Assembly: GCF_900460535.1 (NCBI RefSeq)
Contig: NZ_UHIL01000001.1
Coordinates: 1,116,001 to 1,180,000, forward strand
Length of the DNA stretch: 64,000 nt
Origin: Vibrio parahaemolyticus
Lineage (GTDB): Bacteria; Pseudomonadota; Gammaproteobacteria; Enterobacterales; Vibrionaceae
Direction of reading: 5' to 3'
Position 1 is the stretch's first letter. Every line of letters starts with the position of its first letter. Of this stretch, positions 1-8,361 are shown piece after piece. The position numbers and the translations under genes were made by a program. The notes under the pieces were generated by a model that saw only the letters and a list, made by a program, of their open reading frames with translations, did no database searches and was not told the DNA's origin.

Positions 1-429
1 TTTGCTTAAACGCTCTCGTTGTTCAGGCGTCAGCAATTGGAAACGGTGCTTAAAGTAGTAACTCGCCCAAGCTTGCTGTTCTTGAGGTGAGATTTTTCCT
101 ACCACATCGCGAAAATGATTACTTTGGCGTAACTCCTTATCAAATTCAGCGGCCGCTGCAAAAAGGGCATTTTTGTCCGGCGCTGTGATCACGAAAATGA
201 CTTTGTCGCTCATACTTGCCGAGACCGACTCAAAGGCTTGCTCAGCCACCGGGTTTTGTTGGTTCTTCGGCAGCAGTTTTAAAATGTTGGTCTCAATCGG
301 AGATTCTGCACTCCAAACCCATTGTTTGAGTAGCAACGCGCCCGCTAAAACAACGAGATTGAGCCAAACCAGAGCAAAGGTATGAGTGCCGAGACTGAGT
401 TTAGAAACGGAATTGAGCGTCTTCGGCAT
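1..429 (-). CDS. apeM: MMPL/RND-type exporter of the aryl polyene cluster, N-terminal part only
   Basis: Only the first 143 codons are inside the window; the frame runs open to base 1. The start is the ATG at 429-427, which overlaps the end of the LolA-like gene by 29 bases and has AGGA upstream. The product begins MPKTLNSVSK, then one membrane segment (about residues 15-35), then a periplasmic stretch that includes ETNILKLLPKNQQ, the usual start of the first periplasmic loop of MMPL-family exporters (COG4258). In aryl polyene clusters this protein is thought to move the lipid-linked pigment toward the outer membrane together with the LolA-like carrier. The family call comes from the N-terminus plus position in the cluster; the rest of the gene was not seen. 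Confidence 0.8.
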   Translation of the reverse strand, partial: MPKTLNSVSKLSLGTHTFALVWLNLVVLAGALLLKQWVWSAESPIETNILKLLPKNQQNPVAEQAFESVSASMSDKVIFVITAPDKNALFAAAAEFDKELRQSNHFRDVVGKISPQEQQAWASYYFKHRFQLLTPEQRERLSK

Positions 430-1021
430 CCGTGAGTTCCTGAGGTAGAGAGGTCTGGTTCGTAAACGTGATTTCGGTCTTATCGCCACGCAGCTCTTGT
501 AGGGTTAGGCGATCAATGTGCGTTTTACCGGAAAGGGTGATGGCTTTAAACACCGCATTTAATGGCGACTGTTTTGGCACTAAAACGAGCTGCCATTGAT
601 TGTTCTCAACTGAAAAATTGAGTGTGAATTGTTCTTGCAGTGCAGAAGTATCCCCGTGGAACACGGATAAAAACACATGGCTAAAGTAGAACGCCATTGG
701 GTTTTCTTGTGCAGAGATCGTTTTCGGTGCTTGGTCGGCAAAAGTCTGACGAAGTTTGTTTTCCGTCAATACCAAATTGACTGCGAAAGGTTCAGTTTGT
801 TGCCACAACAAGCCATGTGTTTTGCTCAGTGTGAACTGACCTTTAGAGGTTAAAGGTTGACTAAACATTTCCAGATGACGCTGCTGCGTAAAATCTCCGC
901 GTACGATTTCATGCTGAGACAACTGCTGTTGAAGCGATGCCAAATCCGTTACGTTTGCAGTCGGTGTGGCCAGTGCTGGAACAGAAAATATCAACAAAAA
1001 AGAGAGTAACCACTTTTGCAT
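401..1021 (-). CDS. apeL: LolA-like outer membrane lipoprotein carrier of the aryl polyene cluster
   Basis: A 206-residue periplasmic protein with a signal peptide (MQKWLLSFLLIFSVPALA, cleavage after Ala18) and a LolA-like body including VRGDFTQQRHL, the 'F-Q-R' opening of LolA folds. I start it at 1021 because that ATG shares a base with the stop codon of the thioesterase gene (TAATG) and places the signal peptide at the N-terminus; a longer frame from 1048 adds nine hydrophilic residues. It is a dedicated paralogue, not the housekeeping LolA: it lies between thioesterase and MMPL exporter genes. The likely role is periplasmic transfer of the hydrophobic pigment-lipid; that is inference from family and context. 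Confidence 0.85.
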   Translation of the reverse strand: MQKWLLSFLLIFSVPALATPTANVTDLASLQQQLSQHEIVRGDFTQQRHLEMFSQPLTSKGQFTLSKTHGLLWQQTEPFAVNLVLTENKLRQTFADQAPKTISAQENPMAFYFSHVFLSVFHGDTSALQEQFTLNFSVENNQWQLVLVPKQSPLNAVFKAITLSGKTHIDRLTLQELRGDKTEITFTNQTSLPQELTDAEDAQFRF

Positions 1022-1467
1022 TAGTTCAGGCTCCCATGGTTGTGCCATCGCTCTACTTTATCTAAAAAGACTGCTGGAGAAACAAAGCACATCTCTTGCT
1101 TTTCAATGGATACGGCGACTTGCGTTGTATGCGCTTTGCACATACGTTGATTCGTTTCGGCGTCGTAAATCACGTAATCCACACGTAAGCGGTTTTCCCA
1201 CTCCGTGAGTTGCGCGGTAATACGAATGGTGTGATTAAACGGAATCGCCTTCACGTATTTAACGCGCGTGTCGATGATCGGCCACATGTACCCAGAGTCT
1301 TGCATATCGCGATAGCTGTATTGGATCTTCTCCATCAGCACACGACGCGCTTCTTCAAAATATCGAAAGAAGTTGCCGTGATAAATCACGCCCATCGGGT
1401 CAGCATCTTGGAATGAGGTGACCATAGTCACCTCCGCTTCTAATGGGTAGAGAACCTGCTCTTGCAT
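1021..1467 (-). CDS. apeK: Hotdog-fold acyl thioesterase (4HBT/YbgC type)
   Basis: A 148-residue thioesterase. The segment DADPMGVIYHGNFFRYFEEA (residues 21-40) is the 4-hydroxybenzoyl-CoA thioesterase signature, with the catalytic Asp (D23) and the Y/F-Glu pair downstream. The start at 1467 is preceded by a strong GGAGG site and overlaps the lyase stop codon by one base (TAATG), so translation is probably coupled. In aryl polyene clusters the ApeK thioesterase is thought to hydrolyse stalled or finished acyl-ACP intermediates. Substrate cannot be read from sequence. Confidence 0.85.
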   Translation of the reverse strand: MQEQVLYPLEAEVTMVTSFQDADPMGVIYHGNFFRYFEEARRVLMEKIQYSYRDMQDSGYMWPIIDTRVKYVKAIPFNHTIRITAQLTEWENRLRVDYVIYDAETNQRMCKAHTTQVAVSIEKQEMCFVSPAVFLDKVERWHNHGSLN

Positions 1468-3020
1468 TATACCTCCACGTAGAGTGGCCAATGACGTTGC
1501 TGAATGCGTTCAATGAAATGACGCAAATCTTGTTCTAACGGGCGATCTTCAATCACAAACTTAAACTCGCTCAGTACGGCGTCACGAATTACTCGCAAAC
1601 TCTGACTCATGTGGTGTTCGTCCAATTCGTTATGACGGCGACGAATCTCAACCGCTTGAACGCTTGCTAGGAGTGAAGCCGCAGCAACTTGCTCTGTTAA
1701 CTCAAGTACGCGTAGGCAATCACGAGCCGCAATGGTGCCCATGCTCACTTTGTCTTGGTTGTGACATTCGGTTGAGCGAGAAAAAACGCTCGCTGGCATG
1801 GTGTTTTTCAACGCTTCTGCCGTCCAAGCTGAGATACCAATCTGAACCGCTTTAAAGCCGTGGTTGATCGGTTTACGTTCGCCTTCTGCACCGGTTAAGT
1901 TAAACGGCAGGCCGTTATTGAACTTGTAATCCATCAGTTGCGCCATCTGACGGTCCAGCAAATCAGCTAAGTTGGCAATGTTCACTTTCAACGTATCCAT
2001 CGCCATTGCGATATGACCACCGTAGAAGTGACCGCCGTGCAGAACGCGCTCGTTGTCACCATCGATAATTGGATTGTCGTTGGCACTATTTAGTTCATTC
2101 TCAATCAATTGACGTAGCCAAGGCAGGGAGTCTTGCACCATGCCAATCACGTGTGGCGCACAACGCAGTGAGTAACGATCTTGCAGTCGGTCGCTATTGC
2201 GTGGCGGACGTTCAGCATTGAGATCATCACGCAGCCAAGCCGCAACTTGCTGTTGACCAGGGTGAGGTTTTACCGCAAACAACGCTTCATCAAAGTGGAA
2301 GTCATTACCTTGCATACCCACAGAGACCATCGCGGTAATCTTGGTGCAAAGCTGCGCTAGGTATTCTGCGCGTTTGTAGGCAAGACAGGCGAGGGCAGTC
2401 ATCACGGATGTACCGTTCATTAACGCCAAACCTTCTTTTGGTTTTAGGCGAATTGGCTCAATGTCCAGCTCTGCAAACACTTCTTGTGTTGGTCGCACAT
2501 CGCCTTTGTAAAGCACTTCACGCTCGCCAATTAAGGTCGCCGCTAGGTAAGACAGAGGCGTTAAATCGCCACTTGCGCCCACCGAGCCCTCTTGTGGAAT
2601 ACGCGGCGCAATGTCGTGGTTGATAAGCGTAACGATTTGGTTCAACAGATCGTGAGACACGCCAGATACGCCTTGCGACAATGAACATAAACGGGTTGCC
2701 AACACCGCGCGAGCTTGCTCATGAGAAAGGATTTGACCTAAGCCACAGCCATGGAAGCGCGTAAGGTGCAACGGAAGTTCATCCACAAGAGCGGGTGGAA
2801 TCGCCACAGTACATGAATCGCCGTAACCCGTAGTCACGCCGTAAATAACGCCTTCTTCTTTCAGTAATCGTTCCAGAAACGCCACGCCACGATCAATTTT
2901 CGCGGTAAATTCTGGCGAGGTGTTCATGTTTGCCTTTGCACCTTGAGCAATGGCAACGACATCTTCGATGGTTAAAGATTGGGCACCAAAAGTGATGTTG
3001 TGATTATTGTTGTTTGTCAT
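1467..3020 (-). CDS. MIO-type aromatic amino acid ammonia-lyase (HAL/PAL/TAL family)
   Basis: A full-length 517-residue lyase. The Ala149-Ser150-Gly151 triad in GSVGASGDLTPLSY forms the MIO electrophile, and the catalytic Tyr60 is in IYGVTTGYG. Family members deaminate His, Phe or Tyr to an unsaturated acid. The substrate-selectivity pair, by alignment to R. sphaeroides TAL (His89-Leu90), is Phe89-His90 here: Phe as in PAL, His as in HAL. No hutU, hutI or hutG lies nearby, so a histidine-degradation role is unlikely. It sits between the apeJ and apeK homologues and overlaps apeJ by 17 bases, so it belongs to the pigment operon and probably supplies a cinnamate- or coumarate-like aryl starter. 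It is often annotated as hutH by similarity. Confidence 0.9.
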   Translation of the reverse strand: MTNNNNHNITFGAQSLTIEDVVAIAQGAKANMNTSPEFTAKIDRGVAFLERLLKEEGVIYGVTTGYGDSCTVAIPPALVDELPLHLTRFHGCGLGQILSHEQARAVLATRLCSLSQGVSGVSHDLLNQIVTLINHDIAPRIPQEGSVGASGDLTPLSYLAATLIGEREVLYKGDVRPTQEVFAELDIEPIRLKPKEGLALMNGTSVMTALACLAYKRAEYLAQLCTKITAMVSVGMQGNDFHFDEALFAVKPHPGQQQVAAWLRDDLNAERPPRNSDRLQDRYSLRCAPHVIGMVQDSLPWLRQLIENELNSANDNPIIDGDNERVLHGGHFYGGHIAMAMDTLKVNIANLADLLDRQMAQLMDYKFNNGLPFNLTGAEGERKPINHGFKAVQIGISAWTAEALKNTMPASVFSRSTECHNQDKVSMGTIAARDCLRVLELTEQVAAASLLASVQAVEIRRRHNELDEHHMSQSLRVIRDAVLSEFKFVIEDRPLEQDLRHFIERIQQRHWPLYVEV

Positions 3021-4719
3021 GTGGCTGATTACTTAAAGTCCAGAAGTTAAAAAAGTTGTACCACTGTAACGGCGCTTGCAGTGTGTGGTGTTCTAATCTG
3101 TGTGCGTACTGTTGAACAACGTGTTCTAGTGCCTGCTGACGCTCCTTGCGCGGTAGCGTGATTTGGTCACTAAAGTGTTCAAAGTACACATTAAAATGCG
3201 GAGTGTTTGCTTCATCGTCGCGTAGGCCGAAGAGTAGATAAACCGGCGCTTTTAATACCGAGGCCAGCATGAATGGGCCTTGCGGGAATGGCGCGGGTTT
3301 ACCAAGAAAATCTGCCCAAACGACACGATTTTCTTTGCTGGTAGAAGTGCGATCGCCAACGATCACCACCCATTCGCCGTGCTCGATTTTTTGTTGAAGC
3401 AGAATCGCGGTGTCTGGTCCCATTGAGCTGACTTGAATCAGATTCAGTTCCGAATTTGGGTTTACCGCCTTCATTACCGCATTAAATTGTTCAGCGTGTT
3501 GGGTAAATACCAAGGCATTGATTTTGACATGAGAGTGTCGACGACCAAGCGCGCGGCAGAGTTCGATATTGCCAAGGTGCGAGCCTAAAATGAGCACGCC
3601 TTGTTTTTTCTGCGCCATCTCTTCGAAATGATGCTGGCCGTGAATGGTTAGGTTGTCGACGTTAAAGTCACCTTGCCATGCTGCCAGTTTGTCGAGCATG
3701 GTTCGCCCAAAAGAAAGCAGATGATGATAGCTGTCCAACTGTTTTGGTAGTGTGATGTTCTGCTGCGCTGCGTAGCGCTGCAAGTTTTGCAGGTAAATCT
3801 CAGACGCTTCGCGGGCTGATTTACCCGTGAAGTGGTAGTAGCGCATGACTAGCTTTAAAATCAGGTCGAACGCTTTTCTGCCGAACAAGCGGTAAACCGC
3901 GAGCAAGGTTTTGATGCCTAAAATCGTGCCTTGTTCTTTTCGTTTCGACCAGTGGGCATTGCTGTCGTCTGTGTGACGGCGCTTTCTGGCGAGTAGCGAA
4001 GGAATGCGCGGCAACATGCCAAAAAATAGGCGAGTGTGCATCCAGCTTATCTTGACGTTATCCCACAATGCGTCGAAGTGGGAAATGCCACCTTCAGGGT
4101 AGATCACGCGCGTTGGAACAAAATCAATATCGACGCCTTCCCAGTACATTCGCACCAGAATTTCGATATCAAAATCCATGCGTTTGCCGATGTTGTACTT
4201 GTTCAACACGGCGACCGTTTTCGCCACTGGGTAGGCGCGGAAGCCGCACATGCTGTCTTTGATAGACAGTGACAAGGTTTCTATCCACACCCAAACGTGC
4301 GTAGCGTAGCGACCATACAGACGGGCTTTAGGTACGCTCTCGTCATATATTGGTTGGCCAGAAATCAGGTTATCTGGTTTTGTTTCGCTGGCGCTGAGCA
4401 ATTTTGGTAGTGCTTCTAGGTCGTGTTGACCGTCTGCGTCGATTTGAATGGTGTGCGTAAAACCAAGCTGGTGAGCTTGATGTAGGCCAGCCATCACCGC
4501 GCCACCTTTGCCTTGGTTTTCACTCAGACTAATCAGTTTTATCAGCCCTTGCTCACTCAACGCTGAAAGTGCTTGTTTAGTGTCTTCATTGCTGCCGTCG
4601 TCCACGACAAGCACTGGCAAATCGAAAGAGGATAACGACGCAACCACGTCTGCAATTGTGCTGCCGTGGTTGTAGCAAGGAATTAAAAAGCAGGGACGGT
4701 AATCACTCACGTGACTCAC
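3004..4719 (-). CDS. apeJ: Fused family 2 glycosyltransferase and LpxL-like acyltransferase
   Basis: A two-domain protein of 571 residues. Residues 1-250 are a GT-A glycosyltransferase of family 2: FLIPCYNHGSTIADV at the start, VVDDGS near 38-43 and the metal-binding DADGQHD at 94-100. Residues 330-560 are a lysophospholipid/lipid A type acyltransferase with the HX4E catalytic box H381-LGNI-E386. Similar fusions occur in aryl polyene and flexirubin clusters, where they are believed to build the glycolipid anchor of the pigment. It overlaps the genes on both sides by 17 bases, indicating one operon. The sugar and the acyl group are unknown. Confidence 0.85.
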   Translation of the reverse strand: MSHVSDYRPCFLIPCYNHGSTIADVVASLSSFDLPVLVVDDGSNEDTKQALSALSEQGLIKLISLSENQGKGGAVMAGLHQAHQLGFTHTIQIDADGQHDLEALPKLLSASETKPDNLISGQPIYDESVPKARLYGRYATHVWVWIETLSLSIKDSMCGFRAYPVAKTVAVLNKYNIGKRMDFDIEILVRMYWEGVDIDFVPTRVIYPEGGISHFDALWDNVKISWMHTRLFFGMLPRIPSLLARKRRHTDDSNAHWSKRKEQGTILGIKTLLAVYRLFGRKAFDLILKLVMRYYHFTGKSAREASEIYLQNLQRYAAQQNITLPKQLDSYHHLLSFGRTMLDKLAAWQGDFNVDNLTIHGQHHFEEMAQKKQGVLILGSHLGNIELCRALGRRHSHVKINALVFTQHAEQFNAVMKAVNPNSELNLIQVSSMGPDTAILLQQKIEHGEWVVIVGDRTSTSKENRVVWADFLGKPAPFPQGPFMLASVLKAPVYLLFGLRDDEANTPHFNVYFEHFSDQITLPRKERQQALEHVVQQYAHRLEHHTLQAPLQWYNFFNFWTLSNQPHDKQQ

Positions 4720-5071
4720 CCAGTTTCATTTTGCCTGAAGAGTGAGTCACCAAGGTTTCACCGTTTTTCGATGTGTACTTAAAGGTCAATTTCTCGCGCT
4801 CACTGTCCCAAGAGAGTGCGAGACAAACGTCGGCGTTTGGCAGAATCGGCTCTTGAAATTTGATGACTTCCATTCCTTTAAATACCTTGGGAGTATTCAA
4901 ATGTTGAACGGCGTAGAACAACGCCCAGTCAATTTGAGTGACGCCGGGTAAAAGAGGAAAGTGACTGAAATGACCTTGGAAATCTAAGATGTCAGCATCC
5001 ACACGCAGCGATAGCTCCGCGGTGTGGTCGCTCACTTCAATATTCTGAATAGTTGGTTTTCTTTTTTCCAT
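4703..5071 (-). CDS. apeI: 3-hydroxyacyl-ACP dehydratase (hotdog fold, ApeI type)
   Basis: A 122-residue FabA/FabZ-like dehydratase that removes water from 3-hydroxyacyl-ACP during polyene extension. The catalytic helix region is FQGHFSHFPLLPGVTQIDWA (residues 31-50), equivalent to the GHFP-x2-PxxPG box with active-site His34. I start at the ATG at 5071, 11 bases past the ligase stop; a start at 5110 would add 13 residues and overlap the ligase gene by 29 bases, and neither has a strong Shine-Dalgarno sequence. Its partner dehydratase (ApeP type) is not in the window. Confidence 0.85.
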   Translation of the reverse strand: MEKRKPTIQNIEVSDHTAELSLRVDADILDFQGHFSHFPLLPGVTQIDWALFYAVQHLNTPKVFKGMEVIKFQEPILPNADVCLALSWDSEREKLTFKYTSKNGETLVTHSSGKMKLGESRE

Positions 5072-5081
5072 GTTACTAGCT

Positions 5082-6482
5082 TTATTGGAATAGTTTTTCA
5101 ATTTCAGCAACTTGGCGTTTGCCTTGGCTGTTCAATGGAATTTCGTCGACCACTCTGAATTTTCTCGGGATAGCGATCGGCTCTAGCCAATTGCGCAGAG
5201 CCTTGCGAAGCTCAAGCCAAAATTTGCCTTTACCAAGTTCATTAAGCACATCGCTGCCTTTATCGTTAAGTACGATGATCGAGACTAACGTGAGGCGACC
5301 AGATTCTTCCATTGGGATCACCACGCTTTCTTGAACCCACGGCAATTGCTCTAAACGTTTTTCCACTTCGACAAGGGAAATACGCTTTTCTTCGACTTTG
5401 ACGATTCGGTCAGTGCGTCCACGCAATTCAAAAGAAATACTATCATGGAAATAGCATTCATCCGCAGTTTGGTACCAAGTGTTTTCATCAATGTGTGGCG
5501 AGCGGAGCTTTAAACAATGTTCATGGTTAAGCTCGGCTTCAACACCAGGGAATAACGTCCAAGGAGTGCAGGCTACGTGCTGCTGACGGTAAGCGATGCC
5601 GCCGGTTTCTGTGCTGCCAAAAACTTCAATAGGAAGTGACCCAAACAACAGCTGGCTGTGTTGCGCGGCTTGGTTTGGCAGGGGGCCACCAGAAGAAAAT
5701 ACGCACCGAATCGCAACCGGATTATGCTCTTCACTGAGTCGTTTTAGTAACGCAGGGCTGCTTACTAGCATGGTGTCAACATCGGCGTGATGGACAATTT
5801 GCTCAGGGAATTCGAGGTTGCGTGCTGAAAATGGACGTGCAGAATACAAAGGCCACAATACGCGAAACAGCAAGCCGTAAATGTGTTGATGAGAGACGGT
5901 GCTTTCAACGCGTGTGTTGGCAACCGTGTCGCCCCACAGGTTGTCTAGAATAGCAACTTCGATATCGAGCTGTTTCAGCGTTTTTGCAATGGCTTTTGGT
6001 TTGCCGCTTGAACCAGAAGTGAATAGCGTTACCGGTATTTCCGCCAGGTTCAATTCACGCCAAAAATAAGGTTGTTTGGCCTCTGGCTCGTTAATCAAGG
6101 TGATGCCTACCAATGATTGAGCTTTTACTAGGAGTGAACTCACCTGTTCTGGAACAGAGACATCGGCATCATGCAACAATAAATCGTAATGCTCGCTGAG
6201 TTCTTTGAGTGCTTCTGGTTGGTAGTTACCAGGCAATACAATGGATTTTCCTGCGTGACAACAAGCAAAAAAACCAACGGCAAATAGGTAGCTGTTGCCA
6301 AAACACAACGCAATGTTTTGCGTTGGCTGGCTTTCTAACTGCTGAGCAAGCGTTGCGACGTGCTTCTGGAAATCACCCCAAGTGATAACTGTGTCGCGAT
6401 CGTAAGAGACAGGGGATTGCTCATACCTCTTTGTGCTGAACAAGGTCGCCAGTGAGGTAAAGCTCGAATACGTTGTATTCAT
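5082..6482 (-). CDS. apeH: AMP-dependent aryl acid:ACP ligase (ApeH type)
   Basis: A 466-residue ANL-superfamily adenylating enzyme. The phosphate-binding loop is LFTSGSSGKPKAI (153-165), and the core motif VFGSTETGGI and the C-terminal hinge GRTDRIVKVEEKRI are present. In E. coli the homologue ApeH activates 4-hydroxybenzoate and loads it on an ACP; here the acid may come from the neighbouring lyase. I use the ATG at 6482, four bases after the upstream gene stops, rather than 6548, which would run 62 bases back into that gene. The tail ends with the conserved LNSQGKRQ region containing the C-terminal lysine. Confidence 0.88.
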   Translation of the reverse strand: MNTTYSSFTSLATLFSTKRYEQSPVSYDRDTVITWGDFQKHVATLAQQLESQPTQNIALCFGNSYLFAVGFFACCHAGKSIVLPGNYQPEALKELSEHYDLLLHDADVSVPEQVSSLLVKAQSLVGITLINEPEAKQPYFWRELNLAEIPVTLFTSGSSGKPKAIAKTLKQLDIEVAILDNLWGDTVANTRVESTVSHQHIYGLLFRVLWPLYSARPFSARNLEFPEQIVHHADVDTMLVSSPALLKRLSEEHNPVAIRCVFSSGGPLPNQAAQHSQLLFGSLPIEVFGSTETGGIAYRQQHVACTPWTLFPGVEAELNHEHCLKLRSPHIDENTWYQTADECYFHDSISFELRGRTDRIVKVEEKRISLVEVEKRLEQLPWVQESVVIPMEESGRLTLVSIIVLNDKGSDVLNELGKGKFWLELRKALRNWLEPIAIPRKFRVVDEIPLNSQGKRQVAEIEKLFQ

Positions 6483-6486
6483 ACGA

Positions 6487-7047
6487 TTAGTGTTCCTTTC
6501 GAACAAATTGACGCACGATCCATTCTCCGGCGAACAAGCTACCAGCAAGTAAGTAGCTAATCAGACCGTTATACAGCGTCCATATTTTTACTGGCAGGAA
6601 ACAGGTATAGAGGGCAAAAACGGCATTCAGTACAAAAAAAACGCACCAAACCATCGTTACTTTGCGAGTGTAAGCAACGCCGCTTGGCGGTAGTTCTGGT
6701 TCTTGTAAACGCGCGAGCCTTTCAATGATCGATTGAGGCTGTTTGAGACTAAATGCGAACACGCACAACATGCATACGTTCACAACCACAGGGTAAAACT
6801 TAAGCCACCCGTGTTGTTTAAACACCATGCCAAGCGCAACAAGAAGAATACCGACAGCGCCCGTGGTGAGCGCTAGGAATTTAAACTCTTTAAGTGGGGT
6901 CTTATTTGCGACGAATAAACGCAAAAGCAACGCAGCAATTAACAAGCCCCCAACTAAGTTCAAGCCAAATTTATCTATACCGAAGTAAACGGCGAAGGGG
7001 TAGGCAAACAGTACAATTGCAGACAGACCAGTCAGCAATTGGCGCAT
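6487..7047 (-). CDS. apeG: Integral membrane protein of aryl polyene clusters (COG4648 type)
   Basis: A 186-residue very hydrophobic protein with about five to six membrane segments (for example residues 5-25, 28-45, 53-75, 82-100, 130-150 and 155-175). It has no catalytic motif that I recognise. The ATG at 7047 overlaps the preceding ACP stop codon (TAATG). Homologues are found at this position in other aryl polyene loci, between ACP and ligase, but no biochemical role is established that I can name. A guess would be help in pigment-lipid assembly at the inner membrane. Confidence 0.75.
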   Translation of the reverse strand: MRQLLTGLSAIVLFAYPFAVYFGIDKFGLNLVGGLLIAALLLRLFVANKTPLKEFKFLALTTGAVGILLVALGMVFKQHGWLKFYPVVVNVCMLCVFAFSLKQPQSIIERLARLQEPELPPSGVAYTRKVTMVWCVFFVLNAVFALYTCFLPVKIWTLYNGLISYLLAGSLFAGEWIVRQFVRKEH

Positions 7048-7304
7048 TAACTTTCCTTCAATAGCTCAGTGACTGCGTTAACGACATCGTCAACGGTTCT
7101 TACTGTACTAAATTCAGCAGGTTTGATTTTTTTACCAGTGACATTCTGTAGGTGCACGACCAAATCAACCGCGTCAATGCTATCTAGATCGAGATCTTGA
7201 TATAAGTGCGCGTCAGGTTGGATGTCGTCTGCGTCGATTTCGAACAGCTCAACAAGCGCATCTTTAACTTGTTCAAATACTTGATCTTTATTTACATCAG
7301 TCAT
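7047..7304 (-). CDS. apeF: Acyl carrier protein (second ACP)
   Basis: An 85-residue acidic acyl carrier protein. The phosphopantetheine attachment site is Ser42 in LDLDSIDAVDL. It lies 15 bases after the first ACP gene and is translationally coupled to the membrane protein that follows. Two different ACPs are usual in aryl polyene systems, and in E. coli the paired homologue ApeE is the main carrier of the growing chain. The division of labour here is unknown. Confidence 0.92.
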   Translation of the reverse strand: MTDVNKDQVFEQVKDALVELFEIDADDIQPDAHLYQDLDLDSIDAVDLVVHLQNVTGKKIKPAEFSTVRTVDDVVNAVTELLKES

Positions 7305-7319
7305 GAATATACCTACAAC

Positions 7320-7580
7320 TTATTCATTAGTTTGAGAAGAAACGTATTTCGCTAGGTTTGCTACAGAAGCAAAGTGTTCGCGCGTATTTGAGTCGTCAGC
7401 ATCGATGACGATGTTGTATTGCTTTTTAATTGCTAATCCAAGCTCAAGTGCGTCGATAGAGTCTAAGCCAAGTCCATCACCAAAAAGTGGCGCATCCGTT
7501 TCAATATCGTCTACGGTTAAATCTTCAAGGTTCAAAGCATTAATAATAAGTTGCTTAATATCGTTGTGTAACTGTTCCAC
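7320..7580 (-). CDS. apeE: Acyl carrier protein (first ACP)
   Basis: An 86-residue acyl carrier protein with the attachment Ser41 in GLGLDSIDALELG. It differs clearly from the neighbouring ACP in both helices I and II, so the two are not a recent duplication. By synteny it corresponds to ApeE, the ACP that carries aryl starter and growing polyene in the E. coli pathway. It follows the acyltransferase gene by 13 bases. Confidence 0.92.
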   Translation of the reverse strand: MEQLHNDIKQLIINALNLEDLTVDDIETDAPLFGDGLGLDSIDALELGLAIKKQYNIVIDADDSNTREHFASVANLAKYVSSQTNE

Positions 7581-7593
7581 TGGGACCTGCTTA

Positions 7594-8361
7594 TCAATAA
7601 AAGTTTTCTGGAAAAATGTTGTCAGCCAAGTGCTGTTGTAAGCGTCGAGCCGCTATCGTTGGTGACGTAGTTTGCTTTATAAAGGGCTCAATCTCAACTT
7701 TATCCTTAACTTCAATTTTGAAAAAGGGCTTTGTTGTGGGCACCTGATACCATTTTTTCTCTTTTGTGAGAAAGCTCGGTGTCACCGTAATATGTACGAC
7801 TCTTAAATCTCGTTCTGTTCTTACCGCAATTTGTGCCGCGCCACGTTGCAACTTAGGTTTTACGCCTGGTGTTGTTCTTGTGCCTTCAGGAAATATAAGC
7901 AACACGTTGCCTTTATTAAATCGTTCTTCACAAAGTGCTAATAAATCATCTGGCGCTTCGTTTGGAATATATCCGGCCGCTTTTACAATATGCTTCATAA
8001 AAGGATTCGACCAAATTGCGGACTTTACTAAACAATCACAGCGATTTAATTGTGAGGCGATTAAAACGTAATCAATTAAACTCGGATGATTGGCAACAAT
8101 TAAACAATTTCGATCTTGTTGAAGAAGGTCTGCGCCAATAATTTCATAATCAATCGCCCCGCTGAACTTCATTAATTTACAGAATGTGTTGAAAGAATAT
8201 TGAATCGCGCCTTGAACTTTATATTCACGTTCAGTTTGGTCAGAGACAAAAATACGAATAGTTGGAATCACGATAAAGCTCAGCGCTAAACCACCCAAAC
8301 CAAATACCGAAAAACAGAAACCCGTGGCGAGCACACGCCAATACTGATTTAAGCGATTCAT
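7594..8361 (-). CDS. apeD: PlsC-like 1-acyltransferase of the aryl polyene cluster
   Basis: A 255-residue membrane-associated acyltransferase. An N-terminal hydrophobic segment (about 10-35) precedes the HX4D box NHPSLIDY (91-98, His92 and Asp97) and the glycerol-phosphate binding FPEGTR (157-162). I start at ATG 8361, which overlaps the upstream stop codon as ATGA; the frame is open up to 8406 but that would run further into the upstream gene. It probably attaches the pigment acyl chain to a lipid head group. Acceptor and donor are not visible from sequence. Confidence 0.85.
   Translation of the reverse strand: MNRLNQYWRVLATGFCFSVFGLGGLALSFIVIPTIRIFVSDQTEREYKVQGAIQYSFNTFCKLMKFSGAIDYEIIGADLLQQDRNCLIVANHPSLIDYVLIASQLNRCDCLVKSAIWSNPFMKHIVKAAGYIPNEAPDDLLALCEERFNKGNVLLIFPEGTRTTPGVKPKLQRGAAQIAVRTERDLRVVHITVTPSFLTKEKKWYQVPTTKPFFKIEVKDKVEIEPFIKQTTSPTIAARRLQQHLADNIFPENFY

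Noticed and set aside
1467..3020. Reading the lyase as hutH of histidine degradation.
   Set aside because: No other hut gene nearby, the gene is embedded and overlapping in the pigment operon, and the selectivity pair is not Ser-His.
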